The notes under the pieces were generated by a model that searched no databases, was not told the DNA's origin, and saw only the letters and a program-made list of their open reading frames with translations. Below, piece after piece: positions 30,650 to 40,590 of a DNA stretch of 64,000 bases. Every line of letters starts with the position of its first letter. The first letter of the stretch is position 1. The position numbers and the translations under genes were made by a program. The DNA is taken from positions 1 through 64,000 of the forward strand of contig NZ_JAAXCV010000023.1 of assembly GCF_012911895.1 (NCBI RefSeq), given 5' to 3'. This DNA comes from Bacillus sp. RO3 (lineage in GTDB: Bacteria; Bacillota; Bacilli; Bacillales; Bacillaceae_B).

Positions 30650-33160
30650 ATGCTTGGTCTATTAAACAAAGTGTTCGATGCGAATAAAAGAGAATTAAAG
30701 AGGCTGGAGAAACTGGCCGATCAAATAGAAGAACTTGGCCCCGATATGGAGCGTTTGACGGATGATGAAATCCGTGAAAGAACAGAGAGGTTCAAGGAGC
30801 GTTATCAAAAGGGTGAAGACCTTGAGGATATGCTCGTCGAAGCATTTGCCGTCGTACGGGAAGCGGCCCGCCGCGTACTCGGACTGTATCCTTACCGCGT
30901 CCAGCTGATGGGTGGTGCCTCCTTGCATGGCGGTAACATCTCCGAAATGAAAACCGGTGAAGGTAAAACATTGACGGCTACCATGCCTGTATACTTGAAT
31001 GCCATTACAGGGAAAGGCGTTCACGTTATCACGGTCAATGAATACCTGGCGAGCCGTGATGCGGAGGAAATGGGCAAGCTGTATAATTTCCTCGGTTTGA
31101 CTGTAGGACTGAACCTGAATTCCATGTCCAAGGACGAAAAGCGTGAAGCCTATAAAGCGGATATCACATACGGTACAAATAACGAATTCGGATTCGACTA
31201 CCTTCGTGACAACATGGTCCTTTACAAGGATCAAATGGTGCAGCGTCCTCTTCATTTTGCCGTAATCGATGAGGTTGACTCGATTTTGATCGATGAAGCA
31301 CGTACACCCCTGATCATTTCGGGGAATGCACAACGCACGCCTCAGCTTTACATCCAGGCCAATGCCGTCGTGCGTACCCTGAACAGAGACGAAGACTACA
31401 CCTATGATGAAAAAACAAAGGGTGTCCAACTGACGGAAGATGGTATCAGCAAAGTGGAAAAATCCTTCCACATTGAGAATCTGTTTGATATTTCTCACGT
31501 AACCCTTAATCACCATATCAATCAGGCGTTAAAAGCCCATGTCAGCATGCACCGGGATGTGGATTATGTCGTTCAGGAAGGCGAAATCGTTATTGTCGAC
31601 TCTTTCACAGGACGTCTGATGAAAGGCCGACGTTACAGTGACGGTCTTCACCAATCCATAGAGGCAAAAGAAGGTCTTGAAATCCAGAACGAAAGCATGA
31701 CCATGGCAACGATTACGTTCCAGAACTACTTCCGTATGTACGAAAAGCTTTCCGGTATGACCGGTACGGCGAAAACGGAAGAGGAAGAGTTCCGTAATAT
31801 CTATAATATGAATGTCATTGTCATTCCGACGAACAAACCGATCGTTCGTGATGACCGCGCCGATTTGATCTATGCTTCCATCCAAGGGAAATTCAATGCG
31901 GTTGTGGACGACATTAAAGAGCGCCACGAAAAAGGACAGCCTGTACTCGTTGGTACCGTGGCCGTTGAAACATCAGAACTGATCTCTAAGCTTCTGACGA
32001 AAAAAGGCGTGCGCCACAATGTCCTGAATGCGAAAAATCATGGCCGTGAAGCGGAAATCATTTTAGAAGCAGGTCAGCCAGGTGCTGTCACCATCGCCAC
32101 AAACATGGCCGGTCGTGGTACGGATATCAAGCTCGGGGAAGGCGTCCTCGATCTGGGCGGTCTTGCGGTCATCGGTACAGAGCGTCACGAATCACGCCGT
32201 ATCGATAACCAGCTTCGTGGACGTGCCGGTCGTCAAGGGGATCCTGGTGTGACTCAGTTCTATCTTTCCATGGAAGATGAATTGATGCGCCGTTTCGGTT
32301 CTGAAAATATGAGAAGCATGATGGAGCGACTAGGAATGGACGATAGCCAGCCGATCCAAAGTAAAATGGTGAGTCGTGCCGTTGAATCTGCACAGAAACG
32401 GGTGGAAGGAAACAACTTCGATGCCCGTAAGCAGCTTCTGCAATACGACGATGTCCTGCGCCAGCAGCGTGAAATCATTTATACACAGCGTTATGAAGTC
32501 ATCGACTCCGATAACCTCCGTGAGATTGTCGAGGGTATGATCAAATCAGCCATCGAACGTCAAGTGGCAGCCCATACAGCCGAAGAGGACATGGAGAACT
32601 GGAATCTTCAAGGCATTGTGGACTATGTAAATGCCAACCTTCTTCCTGAAGAAGATGTGACAGTCGACGATCTTCGCGGAAAAGAGCCGGAAGAAATGAT
32701 AGAGCTGATCTATGCAGATGTGAAGCACCGTTACGATGAAAAAGAAGCAGAACTCACGGCAGAGCAAATGCGCGAGTTTGAAAAAGTCATCCTGCTTCGT
32801 GCCGTAGATACGAAATGGATCGACCATATCGATGCCATGGATCAACTGCGCCAGGGTATCCACCTGCGTGCATACGGTCAGACCGACCCGCTGCGAGAAT
32901 ACCAGCATGAAGGATTTGCCATGTTCGAAAACATGGTACTCGCCATCGAAGAAGACGTTGCGAAATACGTCATGAAAGCTGAAATCCGCAACAACCTTGA
33001 GCGTCAGGAAGTAGCCAAGGGGCAGGCGGTGAACCCGAAAGAAGAAGGCGGAAAGGCCAAGAAAAAACCGGTCCGCAAGCAGGAAGACGTAGGACGCAAT
33101 GAACCATGTCCGTGCGGAAGCGGCAAAAAGTACAAACACTGCCACGGCATAACCGGATAA
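30650..33160 (+). CDS. secA: Preprotein translocase ATPase SecA
   Basis: SecA pushes unfolded preproteins through SecYEG using ATP. At 836 residues it matches the B. subtilis length (841). Visible parts: [20 protein letters not shown] with the Walker A (about 88-107), [20 protein letters not shown] (Walker B, about 205-224), [32 protein letters not shown], and the C-terminal SEC-C zinc finger [20 protein letters not shown] that binds SecB-like partners or ribosomes. ATG 30650 is preceded by AAAGGAG. It is normally cotranscribed with prfB; here repeats separate the two. Confidence 0.98.
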   Translation: MLGLLNKVFDANKRELKRLEKLADQIEELGPDMERLTDDEIRERTERFKERYQKGEDLEDMLVEAFAVVREAARRVLGLYPYRVQLMGGASLHGGNISEMKTGEGKTLTATMPVYLNAITGKGVHVITVNEYLASRDAEEMGKLYNFLGLTVGLNLNSMSKDEKREAYKADITYGTNNEFGFDYLRDNMVLYKDQMVQRPLHFAVIDEVDSILIDEARTPLIISGNAQRTPQLYIQANAVVRTLNRDEDYTYDEKTKGVQLTEDGISKVEKSFHIENLFDISHVTLNHHINQALKAHVSMHRDVDYVVQEGEIVIVDSFTGRLMKGRRYSDGLHQSIEAKEGLEIQNESMTMATITFQNYFRMYEKLSGMTGTAKTEEEEFRNIYNMNVIVIPTNKPIVRDDRADLIYASIQGKFNAVVDDIKERHEKGQPVLVGTVAVETSELISKLLTKKGVRHNVLNAKNHGREAEIILEAGQPGAVTIATNMAGRGTDIKLGEGVLDLGGLAVIGTERHESRRIDNQLRGRAGRQGDPGVTQFYLSMEDELMRRFGSENMRSMMERLGMDDSQPIQSKMVSRAVESAQKRVEGNNFDARKQLLQYDDVLRQQREIIYTQRYEVIDSDNLREIVEGMIKSAIERQVAAHTAEEDMENWNLQGIVDYVNANLLPEEDVTVDDLRGKEPEEMIELIYADVKHRYDEKEAELTAEQMREFEKVILLRAVDTKWIDHIDAMDQLRQGIHLRAYGQTDPLREYQHEGFAMFENMVLAIEEDVAKYVMKAEIRNNLERQEVAKGQAVNPKEEGGKAKKKPVRKQEDVGRNEPCPCGSGKKYKHCHGITG

Positions 33161-33172
33161 ATAGGAAGATGT

Positions 33173-33344
33173 TACCTGGTGCTTATTTTTGATAAAATGG
33201 GTGCCAGGTACTTTTCCGTTTTTTTGATGGGTGCCCGGGATGGCGGTTTAGTTGCTGTTTGTACCAGGTACATCCCATAACCCACATCCCACAACCCACA
33301 ACCCAAACAATCAGCAACCCAAATAACTATAGAGGTGAATATTC
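33173..33344. repeat. GGTGCCAGGTAC-type repeats between secA and prfB
   Basis: The gap holds ACCTGGTGC, GGGTGCCAGGTAC, GGGTGCCCGGG and TTGTACCAGGTACA units, the same family as the degV-comFA cluster. A run of ACCCACA/ACCCAAA-like words follows (about 33280-33325). One pair with a TTTTTT tract (about 33200-33226) may terminate secA transcripts. The prfB ribosome site AGAGGTGA lies at the end. Confidence 0.65.
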
Positions 33345-34446
33345 ATGGAACTATCAGAAATCAGAGCAGAGTTAGAAAAAACAGCTAAGACATTAGCGGA
33401 CTTCAGGGGGTCTCTTTGACTTAGAAAACAAAGAGGCAAGAATTCAGGAATTGGATGAAATCATGGTTCAACCGGATTTCTGGGATGACCAGCAAAAAGC
33501 TCAAGGATTGATCAATGAAGGCAACGGCCTGAAGGACCTTGTGAATGAATACAAATCATTGGTTGAATCACAAGAAAACCTGGAGTTGACCCTTGAACTT
33601 GTAAAAGAAGAACCAGACGAAGAGCTGCAAAAGGATCTTGAAGAAGAGCTTGGAGATCTTGTTCAGCGATTGAATGACTACGAACTTCAGCTTCTATTAA
33701 GTGAAGAATATGATAAAAATAACGCGATCCTTGAACTGCATCCAGGTGCAGGTGGAACAGAGTCACAGGACTGGGGTTCCATGCTTCTTCGTATGTATAC
33801 CCGTTGGGGGGAAAAGCGCGGTTTTAAAGTTGAAACCCTTGATTATCTTCCAGGGGATGAAGCGGGGATCAAGAGTGTAACCCTGGCGATTAAAGGTCAC
33901 AATGCCTACGGTTACTTAAAGGCTGAAAAAGGCGTTCACCGACTTGTACGTATTTCACCATTCGACTCATCGGGCCGTCGTCACACATCCTTCGTATCCT
34001 GCGAAGTGATGCCTGAGTTCAATGAAGAAATCGAAATCGATATCCGCACGGAAGACCTTAAAATCGATACGTACCGTGCAAGTGGAGCCGGTGGACAGCA
34101 TATCAACACGACGGACTCTGCCGTTCGTATCACTCACTTACCGACGAATGTCGTGGTAACGTGCCAATCTGAACGTTCCCAGATCAAGAACCGTGAATCG
34201 GCCATGAAAATGCTGAAAGCGAAGCTTTATCAAAGGAGAATCGAAGAGCAAGAGCAGGAGCTTGCTGAAATTCGGGGAGAGCAAAAAGAAATCGGATGGG
34301 GAAGCCAAATCCGTTCATACGTCTTCCATCCTTATTCCATGGTCAAAGACCACAGAACCAACACAGAATCCGGTAACGTCCAAGGCGTCATGGACGGAGA
34401 CATCGACCCGTTCATCAACGCCTACCTTCGTTCCAAAATCAAATAA
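33345..34446 (+). CDS. prfB: Peptide chain release factor 2, programmed +1 frameshift
   Basis: RF2 releases finished proteins at UGA and UAA. The gene is split as 33345-33416 plus 33418-34446, together 366 residues, equal to B. subtilis RF2. The short first frame ends CTT TGA at 33414-33419. A ribosome-site-like AGGGGG (33405-33410) sits just upstream, and after slippage translation continues GAC TTA GAA. This is the classic autoregulatory site: scarce RF2 pauses termination and favours the shift. The body has the GGQ motif in [18 protein letters not shown] and the SPF stop-recognition tripeptide in RISPFDSSG. This is not a pseudogene. Confidence 0.98.
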
Positions 34447-34453
34447 ACATCCC

Positions 34454-34494
34454 AAGCTGAACCCGCCATTCCTTGGCAGGTTCAGCTTTTTTTG
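34454..34494 (+). terminator. Terminator of prfB
   Basis: AAGCTGAACC/GGTTCAGCTT stem extended by GCC/GGC, followed by TTTTTT. Confidence 0.9.
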
Positions 34495-34966
34495 TTGAGG
34501 GACGGACCCCCTTAAAACCAGTTTCTTCCATAATATAGTCAACCTAAATGAATCCAACCCGCAGGCTACGTCCTACATGTCTAGTGTGATATAACTTCCT
34601 CCTATCTTCATATACGTTTTCGTCCACTTATAAACACACCACCCAAGGTCCGTCCCTCATCACTGTAAAACCAAACCACCCTGACTTATTAGTGCTTTAC
34701 CACGGTATTGAGGTGTCATTTACACCTCAAGGTACCCATGCTATACTCTCAAAGGTTGATACAGTGCGTGTTTGGGGAATTGGATGGGTTTCCGTTTTTC
34801 CGTATAGACGTATGCTTTCAGCTATTTATTTTTACAAATCATGAACAATCTTTTTCTGGAGGGACCGGGACATGATGGATCATAGGTCCGTCCCTCATGA
34901 TGCTCTGCATGAAAGGAAGAGGTTGAACTCATACTACTAATACATAGGATAAAGGAGTCGTAATGG
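34495..34966. repeat. Gene-free region with GGGACGGACC repeats
   Basis: About 470 bases without a supported gene. Copies of the repeat lie at 34497-34510 (forward, one mismatch), 34645-34658 (reverse) and 34883-34896 (reverse). The first two are inverted relative to each other. A short ATTGAGGTGTCATTTACACCTCAA palindrome-like segment at about 34710-34735 may be a stem-loop. The YitT gene's AAAGGAG ribosome site closes the region at 34951. Confidence 0.6.
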
Positions 34967-35839
34967 ATGGGTTTGAAGGAGAGGCGTCGCGGGCAGGCCG
35001 TTGATCCGCGGAGAGAGAAGTTGTTGGAGTATTTGTTTGTTGTGTTAGGGTCGACCATTGTGGCCATTGCGTTTAATGTGTTTTTGCTTCCCAATGAGGT
35101 GGCCTCAGGAGGGGTGAGCGGGATATCGACCATCCTGAAAGGGCTGTTTGATTGGAAACCTGCCTACGTTCAATGGGCCTTCAATATACCGTTGTTTATC
35201 GCTGGATTGATTTTTCTTGGTCTTCAGTTCGGCGTGAAAACCGCCATCGGTACAGTGTTCCTGCCGCTGGTCGTCTTCTTGACAGAGGACTGGCAGCCTT
35301 GGACCGAAGATCCCCTGCTTGGTGCTTTATTCGGGGGAATCGGTGTTGGCTTGGGATTGGGGATCGTCTTTCGGGGGAAAGCCTCCACAGGAGGGACGGA
35401 CCTTGCAGCCCAGATCGTTAACAAATTCACAGGACTTTCTCTCGGTACATGTGTTGCCCTCATAGATGGAATGATCGTTCTATCTGCTGCCATCGTATTC
35501 GATATCGAGCGGGGGCTGTATGCACTGATCGGATTATATGTGACAAGTAAAACAATCGATCTGGTCCAGGTCGGCATCGGCCGCTCAAAAATGGCTCTGA
35601 TCATCACGAATAGACAGGAAGAAGTCCGTGAAGGGATCCTGAATAAAATCGACCGGGGTGTGACAAAACTATCTGCATACGGCGGGTATACAGATGATGA
35701 GCGCCCGATCCTTATGTGTGTCGTCGACCAGACAGAATTCACAAAACTGAAACAACTGGTCAAAACCATTGACCCAACTGCGTTCGTCGTCACAATGGAC
35801 GCTTCGGAGGTATTGGGGGAAGGTTTCAAACGGGTTTAA
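34967..35839 (+). CDS. YitT family membrane protein
   Basis: The 290-residue protein has five to six hydrophobic helices (about 20-180, with IVAIAFNVFLLPNEVASGGVSG and GGIGVGLGLGIVFR) followed by a cytoplasmic DUF2179 domain (about 210-285: RQEEVREGILNKIDRGVTKL, ERPILMCVVDQTEFTKLKQLVK). Substrate and function of YitT proteins are not settled. B. subtilis has a homologue (yvjA) in the same place between prfB and cccB. ATG 34967 sits 9 bases after AAAGGAG; the ATG four bases earlier is out of frame. Positions 35391-35404 match the GGGACGGACCT repeat inside codons for GGTDL. Confidence 0.92.
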   Translation: MGLKERRRGQAVDPRREKLLEYLFVVLGSTIVAIAFNVFLLPNEVASGGVSGISTILKGLFDWKPAYVQWAFNIPLFIAGLIFLGLQFGVKTAIGTVFLPLVVFLTEDWQPWTEDPLLGALFGGIGVGLGLGIVFRGKASTGGTDLAAQIVNKFTGLSLGTCVALIDGMIVLSAAIVFDIERGLYALIGLYVTSKTIDLVQVGIGRSKMALIITNRQEEVREGILNKIDRGVTKLSAYGGYTDDERPILMCVVDQTEFTKLKQLVKTIDPTAFVVTMDASEVLGEGFKRV

Positions 35840-35922
35840 CCTTGGTATAATTATGTAATAGAGGGACGGACGTCATCGTTAATCCCGTTACTCTTAATAT
35901 GTGTTCCTAGGGGGAAGAAAAA

Positions 35923-36237
35923 ATGAAGAAAAAGCTACTTGGAATTCTTTTTGGCGCTTCATTGGTACTTGCAGCCTGCGGTGGAGGCGGAGAAGAAAGT
36001 ACAGAAACAAGCTCTGGCGGAGTAGACCCTGAAAAAATCGTAAACAATAAATGCACCAGCTGCCATGGTGGTAATCTGGAAGGCGGAATGGGTCCAGCCC
36101 TTGATAAAATCGGTGCGCAATTAAACAAAGATCAGATCCTTGAGATCATTCAGAATGGTCAAGGCCAAATGCCTGGAGGACTCGTTAAAGGCGAAGAAGC
36201 AGAAGCAGTGGCTGAATGGTTGGCGAATAAGAAATAG
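35923..36237 (+). CDS. cccB: Cytochrome c-551 lipoprotein
   Basis: A small membrane-anchored electron carrier on the outer face of the membrane. The 104-residue precursor has a lipoprotein signal, LVLAACGG, with the lipidated cysteine at about 19, and a flexible Gly/Ser/Glu linker. One haem-binding motif, CTSCH (about 46-50), is followed by the distal methionine region GQMPGG. It is expected to shuttle electrons to cytochrome oxidases, like CccB of B. subtilis. The ribosome site is AGGGGGAAG. A terminator follows. Confidence 0.96.
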   Translation: MKKKLLGILFGASLVLAACGGGGEESTETSSGGVDPEKIVNNKCTSCHGGNLEGGMGPALDKIGAQLNKDQILEIIQNGQGQMPGGLVKGEEAEAVAEWLANKK

Positions 36238-36243
36238 GTGACG

Positions 36244-36275
36244 AAGAAGAGTCCGATAAATGGATTCTTCTTTTT
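36244..36275 (+). terminator. Terminator of cccB
   Basis: AAGAAGAGTCC/GGATTCTTCTT stem with a 7-base loop, then TTTCTTTT. Confidence 0.8.
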
Positions 36276-36730
36276 CTTTTACATCCCGACAGGCTCTTCT
36301 TTAAATCTATATTACAAAACGAAATCCAGTAAAAACGATTTGGAATATTCTCTTCAAACCTTCTTCATTATAACCAAGTAATCGAATCAGATTAGCTTTA
36401 TCAGTGGATTCGTAAAGGACCCGGAATCGAACTTTTTGACTTCGTGATAGTACCAGGTTATAGGTATTTTTACCTATAATTTGATCAAAAAATAGGCGTA
36501 AACACCAGTGAAAAAGGTAAAAAATACACATTATTTCACGCATTGAAACGTAAATGTAATAATTTTTTTCCTTAACAATGATTAAAGTGATGGTATAATA
36601 ATTTTCGGGAGAGCAATTCGAGGTTTTTCGCCATTTTGTGTCTAATTATGGTAAAAACATCAGTTCTACCTTGTACATATGTCGATAACAGCCAAGAGGT
36701 AACTCATAATACAAATTAGGTGATTTAATA
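36276..36730 (+). promoter_or_regulatory. Gene-free region with the ftsEX promoter
   Basis: A sigma-A-like promoter is seen at TTAACA (36572-36577), 16 bases, TATAAT (36594-36599), leaving a leader of about 125 bases before ftsE. Upstream, TTATAGGTA/TACCTATAA (36458-36479) forms a perfect 9-bp stem-loop of unknown use. A minus-strand frame at 36307-36543 exists but has no ribosome site, so I do not call it. Confidence 0.6.
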
Positions 36731-37417
36731 ATGATAGAAATGAAAGACGTATATAAACAGTACAGCAATGGTGTCATGGCTGCTAATGGTTTTAACGTCC
36801 ACATTAAGCAAGGCGAGTTTGTGTATGTTGTGGGTCCAAGTGGCGCCGGGAAATCTACTTTTATTAAGATGATGTACCGTGAAGAAAAGCCTTCAAAAGG
36901 CGATATTATTGTAAATGGTATTAATCTGGCAAAATTAAAAAATAGCAGGGTTCCATACTTAAGAAGGAACGTTGGGGTCGTGTTTCAGGATTTTAAGCTG
37001 CTACCTTCGCTTACAATCTATGAAAACATTGCCTTTGCACTTGAAGTAATAGAAGAGCACCCAAAGCAGATCAAGAAGAGAGTCCTTGAAGTCCTTGATC
37101 TTGTAGGACTGAAGCATAAAGCGAGAATGCTCCCTGATGAACTGTCAGGCGGAGAGCAGCAGCGTGTATCGATTGCGAGATCCATCGTCAATACACCAAA
37201 GCTGGTCATCGCAGACGAGCCTACTGGGAATCTTGATCCTGAAACATCCTGGGATATCATGAACATCTTTGAAGAAATCAGCAACCGTGGAACAACGGTC
37301 ATCATGGCCACTCATAACCGTGAAATTGTCAATACAATCAAGCATCGGGTAATTGCCATTGAGAATGGCCGAATTGTTCGTGACGAACAGCGAGGTGATT
37401 ACGGTTATGAAAGCTAG
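36731..37417 (+). CDS. ftsE: Cell-division ABC ATPase FtsE
   Basis: FtsE is the ATPase of the FtsEX complex, which transmits a conformational signal through the membrane to activate peptidoglycan hydrolases during elongation and division. The 228-residue protein has Walker A GPSGAGKST (about 36-44), the Q-loop FQDFKLLP, the signature LSGGEQQRV (about 138-146) and Walker B LVIADEPTGNLDP. It overlaps ftsX by 11 bases, so the partners are made together. Confidence 0.97.
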   Translation: MIEMKDVYKQYSNGVMAANGFNVHIKQGEFVYVVGPSGAGKSTFIKMMYREEKPSKGDIIVNGINLAKLKNSRVPYLRRNVGVVFQDFKLLPSLTIYENIAFALEVIEEHPKQIKKRVLEVLDLVGLKHKARMLPDELSGGEQQRVSIARSIVNTPKLVIADEPTGNLDPETSWDIMNIFEEISNRGTTVIMATHNREIVNTIKHRVIAIENGRIVRDEQRGDYGYES

Positions 37418-38291
37418 AACGTATGGGCGACACCTTAGGGAAAGTTTTAAAAGCATCGGACGTAACGGCTGGATGACATTTGCGTCTGTGAGTGCCGTTA
37501 CCGTGACATTACTGCTGGTCGGTGTGTTCATGGTCCTGATGTTGAACATGAACAAAGTGGCAACGGACATAGAGAAAGACGTGGAAGTCCGCGTACTGCT
37601 GGAGGTTGGTACTGATCAAGCTCAAGTAGATGAGATCGAAGGGAAGATCAATCAACTAAGCGGAGTCGAATCCGTGGAGTATTCTTCCAAAGAACAGGAG
37701 CTCCAGAATCTTGTGAAAGATCTGGGAGACGATTTCAGGTTGTTTGAACAGGATAATCCCCTATACGATGTCTTTATCGTCAAAGCAGAAGATCCCAGGG
37801 AAACAGGGAGAATCGCTGCAGAAATCAATAAGTATGACCATGTGAACGAAGCCTTGTATGGTGAAGCGAAAATCGAAAAATTATTTAACGTACTTGAAAT
37901 GAGTCGAAATGTTGGATTTGTTCTGATCATCGGTCTCCTGTTTACCGCTATGTTCCTTATCTCCAACACAATTAAGATTACGATTGTCGCAAGAAGAAGG
38001 GAAATCGAGATAATGAAACTCGTGGGTGCAACCAACTGGTTTGTACGCTGGCCGTTTATCCTTGAAGGGTTATGGCTTGGAATCTTAGGTTCTATTATCC
38101 CGATCGCTCTTGTTACAACAGTTTATTACTATGCCTTTAATTTCATTGAACCAAAACTACAAAACCATTTTATTCAGATATTAGATTTTACCCCCTTTAT
38201 CTACCAAGTAAACGGATTAATTCTATTAATGGGTTGCTTGATCGGGGCATGGGGAAGCTTTATGTCTGTCCGTAAATTCTTAAAAGTGTAA
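37407..38291 (+). CDS. ftsX: Cell-division permease-like protein FtsX
   Basis: FtsX is the membrane partner of FtsE. The 294-residue protein has a cytoplasmic N-terminus (MKARTYGRHLRES), TM1 (about 25-45), a large extracellular loop carrying the hydrolase-contact domain (VEVRVLLEVGTD...NHV), and three further helices at the C-terminus with MFLISNTIKITIVARRREIEIMKLVGAT. ATG 37407 matches the family N-terminus; the longer upstream frame lies in ftsE. It ends 39 bases before a secreted M23 peptidase gene, its likely effector. Confidence 0.97.
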   Translation: MKARTYGRHLRESFKSIGRNGWMTFASVSAVTVTLLLVGVFMVLMLNMNKVATDIEKDVEVRVLLEVGTDQAQVDEIEGKINQLSGVESVEYSSKEQELQNLVKDLGDDFRLFEQDNPLYDVFIVKAEDPRETGRIAAEINKYDHVNEALYGEAKIEKLFNVLEMSRNVGFVLIIGLLFTAMFLISNTIKITIVARRREIEIMKLVGATNWFVRWPFILEGLWLGILGSIIPIALVTTVYYYAFNFIEPKLQNHFIQILDFTPFIYQVNGLILLMGCLIGAWGSFMSVRKFLKV

Positions 38292-38330
38292 AATTTGATA
38301 GGTTGATAGAAGCTGAAAGGAGCATGCCGC

Positions 38331-39677
38331 TTGAACAAGAAGCATTTCGTAACATTGACCATTGCAGCAGCATTAACAATCGGAAGTCTACCAACGTTAG
38401 GAACAACTGCTAACGCCCATTCCTCTGTGGAGGACTTAAAGAAGCAGCAAGATGAGATTTCTTCTAAAAAAGAGGAGATCAACGGAAAAATTGATGAGAA
38501 AAAATCTGAAATAAATCAAAACATAAATAAGCAACAGGAACTCCAGAAACAAATTGCCGACATCAGCACCAAGCTGAAAGATACGGAAACAAAGATTACC
38601 GAGAAGACAAAAGAAATTGATGAAACAGTGGCGGAAATCAACAAACTTAAAGAAGAAATCACAGTATTAGAAAATAAGATTAAAGAACGCAACGAACTTT
38701 TAAAAGAACGTGCCCGTGCGATCCAGGAAAAAGGCGGCTCTGCCAATTATCTTGATGTCCTACTTGGTGCTGACAGCTTCGGAGACTTCATCAACCGTGT
38801 AACAGCAGTCAACACGATCGTAAGTGCCGATAAAAAGATCATGGACGAACAAAAACGTGATCAGGCAGAATTGGAAAAGAAAAAAGCGGAAGTAGAAGCC
38901 AAATTGGAAGAATTAGAATCTACTAAAGCAAGTCTTGAATCCCTGAAAAAGGATCTGGACAGTCAAAAAGCCAAAAAAGCAGACCTTTTTAAACAACTTG
39001 AAGCGCAACAAGCTGAACTTGAAATAGAGAAAAAAGATCTTCAAAATGAATCAGACGAGCTTTCCAAAATGGAACACCAGCTTGAAGGGGAAATCCAGGC
39101 TGAACAAGCCCGTCTGGCAGAACTTGCCCGTCAGCGTGAAATCGAGCGCAAGCGTCAAGCAGAAGCGGAAGCAGCTAAACGTGCAGCGGAACAGCAAAAG
39201 GCAGCAGCCAGCAGCAGTGGTTCATCTGCGGCACCTTCAACACCTGCTCCAAGTGCACCAGTGAGTGCCGGTGCCTGGACCACTCCTGCGTATGGAACAG
39301 TTACAACCAATTTCGGTTGGGACACGCTGAACGGTAAGCGACGTTACCACTATGGTATCGATGTTGCAGCGCGGGGAAGTGTTCCGATTTCTGCAGCCGC
39401 TGATGGATATGTCATTAAGAGCCACTACAGCTCAAGCTACGGGAACGTAGTCTACATCACTCACTCTATCAATGGTCAAACGTTCACAACGGTTTATGCT
39501 CACATGTCTTCTTCTGCTGTCAGTGCAGGACAAGCAGTCAACAAAGGGGATCGAATCGGTTACATGGGTAACACAGGATACTCCTTCGGACAGCATTTAC
39601 ACTTTGAACTTCACGCAGGCTCCTGGAATGCATCGAAATCAAATGCCGTGAACCCGCGTCAATATATTAACTTTTAA
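38331..39677 (+). CDS. Coiled-coil M23 endopeptidase, probable FtsEX effector
   Basis: The 448-residue protein has a signal peptide (NKKHFVTLTIAAALTIGSLP, cut near ANA-HS). Long coiled coils follow (about 35-280, Lys/Glu-rich), then a Ser/Ala/Pro linker and a C-terminal LytM/M23 zinc peptidase (about 325-448). The metal ligands show in RRYHYGIDVAA (H and D) and HLHFELH. The layout equals EnvC-like activators and PcsB-like FtsX partners, whose coiled coil binds the FtsX loop. Since the LytM zinc ligands are present it may cut peptide cross-links itself. TTG 38331 follows GAAAGGAG; the nearby ATG 38324 is out of frame. Confidence 0.93.
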   Translation: MNKKHFVTLTIAAALTIGSLPTLGTTANAHSSVEDLKKQQDEISSKKEEINGKIDEKKSEINQNINKQQELQKQIADISTKLKDTETKITEKTKEIDETVAEINKLKEEITVLENKIKERNELLKERARAIQEKGGSANYLDVLLGADSFGDFINRVTAVNTIVSADKKIMDEQKRDQAELEKKKAEVEAKLEELESTKASLESLKKDLDSQKAKKADLFKQLEAQQAELEIEKKDLQNESDELSKMEHQLEGEIQAEQARLAELARQREIERKRQAEAEAAKRAAEQQKAAASSSGSSAAPSTPAPSAPVSAGAWTTPAYGTVTTNFGWDTLNGKRRYHYGIDVAARGSVPISAAADGYVIKSHYSSSYGNVVYITHSINGQTFTTVYAHMSSSAVSAGQAVNKGDRIGYMGNTGYSFGQHLHFELHAGSWNASKSNAVNPRQYINF

Positions 39678-39683
39678 TGAACA

Positions 39684-39715
39684 GAAAGCCCGCTTCCTTT
39701 GGAAGGGGGCTTTTT
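39684..39715 (+). terminator. Terminator of the M23 peptidase gene
   Basis: AAAGCCCGCTTCC/GGAAGGGGGCTTT stem with a TTT loop and TT run. Confidence 0.85.
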
Positions 39716-39800
39716 ATGAAGATTCCTTCTTACTTAAATAGATCCACATGGAACCATAGGTAATCACTAATAGAAAGATCAATATTGGATGGGAAACCAT
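39714..39800 (-). CDS. 28-residue single-span membrane peptide
   Basis: Read on the minus strand, ATG at 39800-39798 lies behind AAGGTGAG at good distance, 12 bases after the stop of the CBO0543-type gene. The frame encodes MVSHPILIFLLVITYGSMWI and YLSKKESS: one hydrophobic helix and a short basic/polar tail. The ribosome site, close coupling and membrane-type composition support a real small protein. Its stop abuts the convergent terminator. No known family is recognised. Confidence 0.5.
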   Translation of the reverse strand: MVSHPILIFLLVITYGSMWIYLSKKESS

Positions 39801-39812
39801 TTTTCACTCACC

Positions 39813-40379
39813 TTATTTCATTGATAGGATTGGAAACGGGAATAATAGACTGAAAACAATGGCAATGGGAATGGATACCAGGATTGCGTAGAACGGCTTT
39901 TTATAGTGCAGGTACAAAACGGAGAATAAAATGATATTCAATCCGATATTATGCCCATTGCTCCATCCGTTTTCATATATAAACATGCCCTTCAATGAGA
40001 ATAGATACTCCAATAGTGTGAAAAAGGCGATCCAGATGGAAAAGTAGAGTATTTTCAACTCTCTTTTCGACGGTATTCTCTGCAGGAATATGGTGAGAGC
40101 CGATGGACAGATGAAAAAAGTAAAAGCGGTATTAATAATCGTATGATTCAACCAATCTACCGTAATTCCCTCAAATCTCCATAAGGAGTGCTCATAATAG
40201 AAATAATTATAGGCAAAGTTAATGAACATAAAGAACAGGATGGTAGGGTATTGACGGTAGAATTGCTTCCAATCAATGAATCGATAAGAAAATAAGACCC
40301 ATACTAATATGACAAATAATAAATACATAGAGGAGTCAGAACCCCTTTCAAAAGAATAGATAGTTTCCATTATGGACAA
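39813..40379 (-). CDS. CBO0543-type membrane protein
   Basis: A 188-residue protein with about six transmembrane helices and many aromatics. It resembles the CBO0543 family seen in spore-formers (SYRFIDWKQFYRQYPTILFF, HNIGLNIILFSVLYLHYKKP). No enzymatic motif or extracellular domain is visible. The frame is on the minus strand, opposite to the M23 peptidase, and is followed by the 28-residue peptide. Function is unknown. The upstream side faces the c-di-GMP riboswitch leader across about 100 bases, so the two transcripts diverge. Confidence 0.75.
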   Translation of the reverse strand: MSIMETIYSFERGSDSSMYLLFVILVWVLFSYRFIDWKQFYRQYPTILFFMFINFAYNYFYYEHSLWRFEGITVDWLNHTIINTAFTFFICPSALTIFLQRIPSKRELKILYFSIWIAFFTLLEYLFSLKGMFIYENGWSNGHNIGLNIILFSVLYLHYKKPFYAILVSIPIAIVFSLLFPFPILSMK

Positions 40380-40482
40380 ATTATTTATTATTAGTCAGTT
40401 AAAGAAATTATTTCCAGTAATGGAATGCAGTTTTCATCCTTTAATTCTTCTAGTATAATGACAAATATAATCAAACACACAA

Positions 40483-40570
40483 TTGAAAAAGGCAAACTAA
40501 TTGAAAAATTAGGACGCAAAGCCACGGGTCTTCTATTTTACTTAAAATAATGATCGCCGGGTTACCGAAA
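40483..40570 (+). ncRNA. c-di-GMP-I (GEMM-I) riboswitch aptamer
   Basis: All core GEMM-I parts are present in order: AAAAAGGCAAACT, a CTAATT-GAAA-AATTAG hairpin with the GNRA tetraloop, then AGGACGCAAAGCCACGGGTC, a variable P3 arm, and GCCGGGTTACCG. The tetraloop-receptor and the guanine-binding bases in GGACGCAAAGCCAC are intact. A TATAAT -10 box lies at about 40453-40458. The aptamer senses cyclic di-GMP and leads to the terminator at 40623-40649. Confidence 0.96.
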
Positions 40571-40590
40571 ACAATGGATAACAATGAGAA

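Noticed and set aside
33345-33419. Short prfB frame ending in TGA, looking like a frameshift mutation
   Set aside because: The AGGGGG-TCT-CTT-TGA-C context is the conserved programmed RF2 frameshift site.
36307-36543. 78-codon minus-strand frame upstream of ftsE
   Set aside because: No ribosome site, AT-rich, contains a stem-loop; no recognisable domain.
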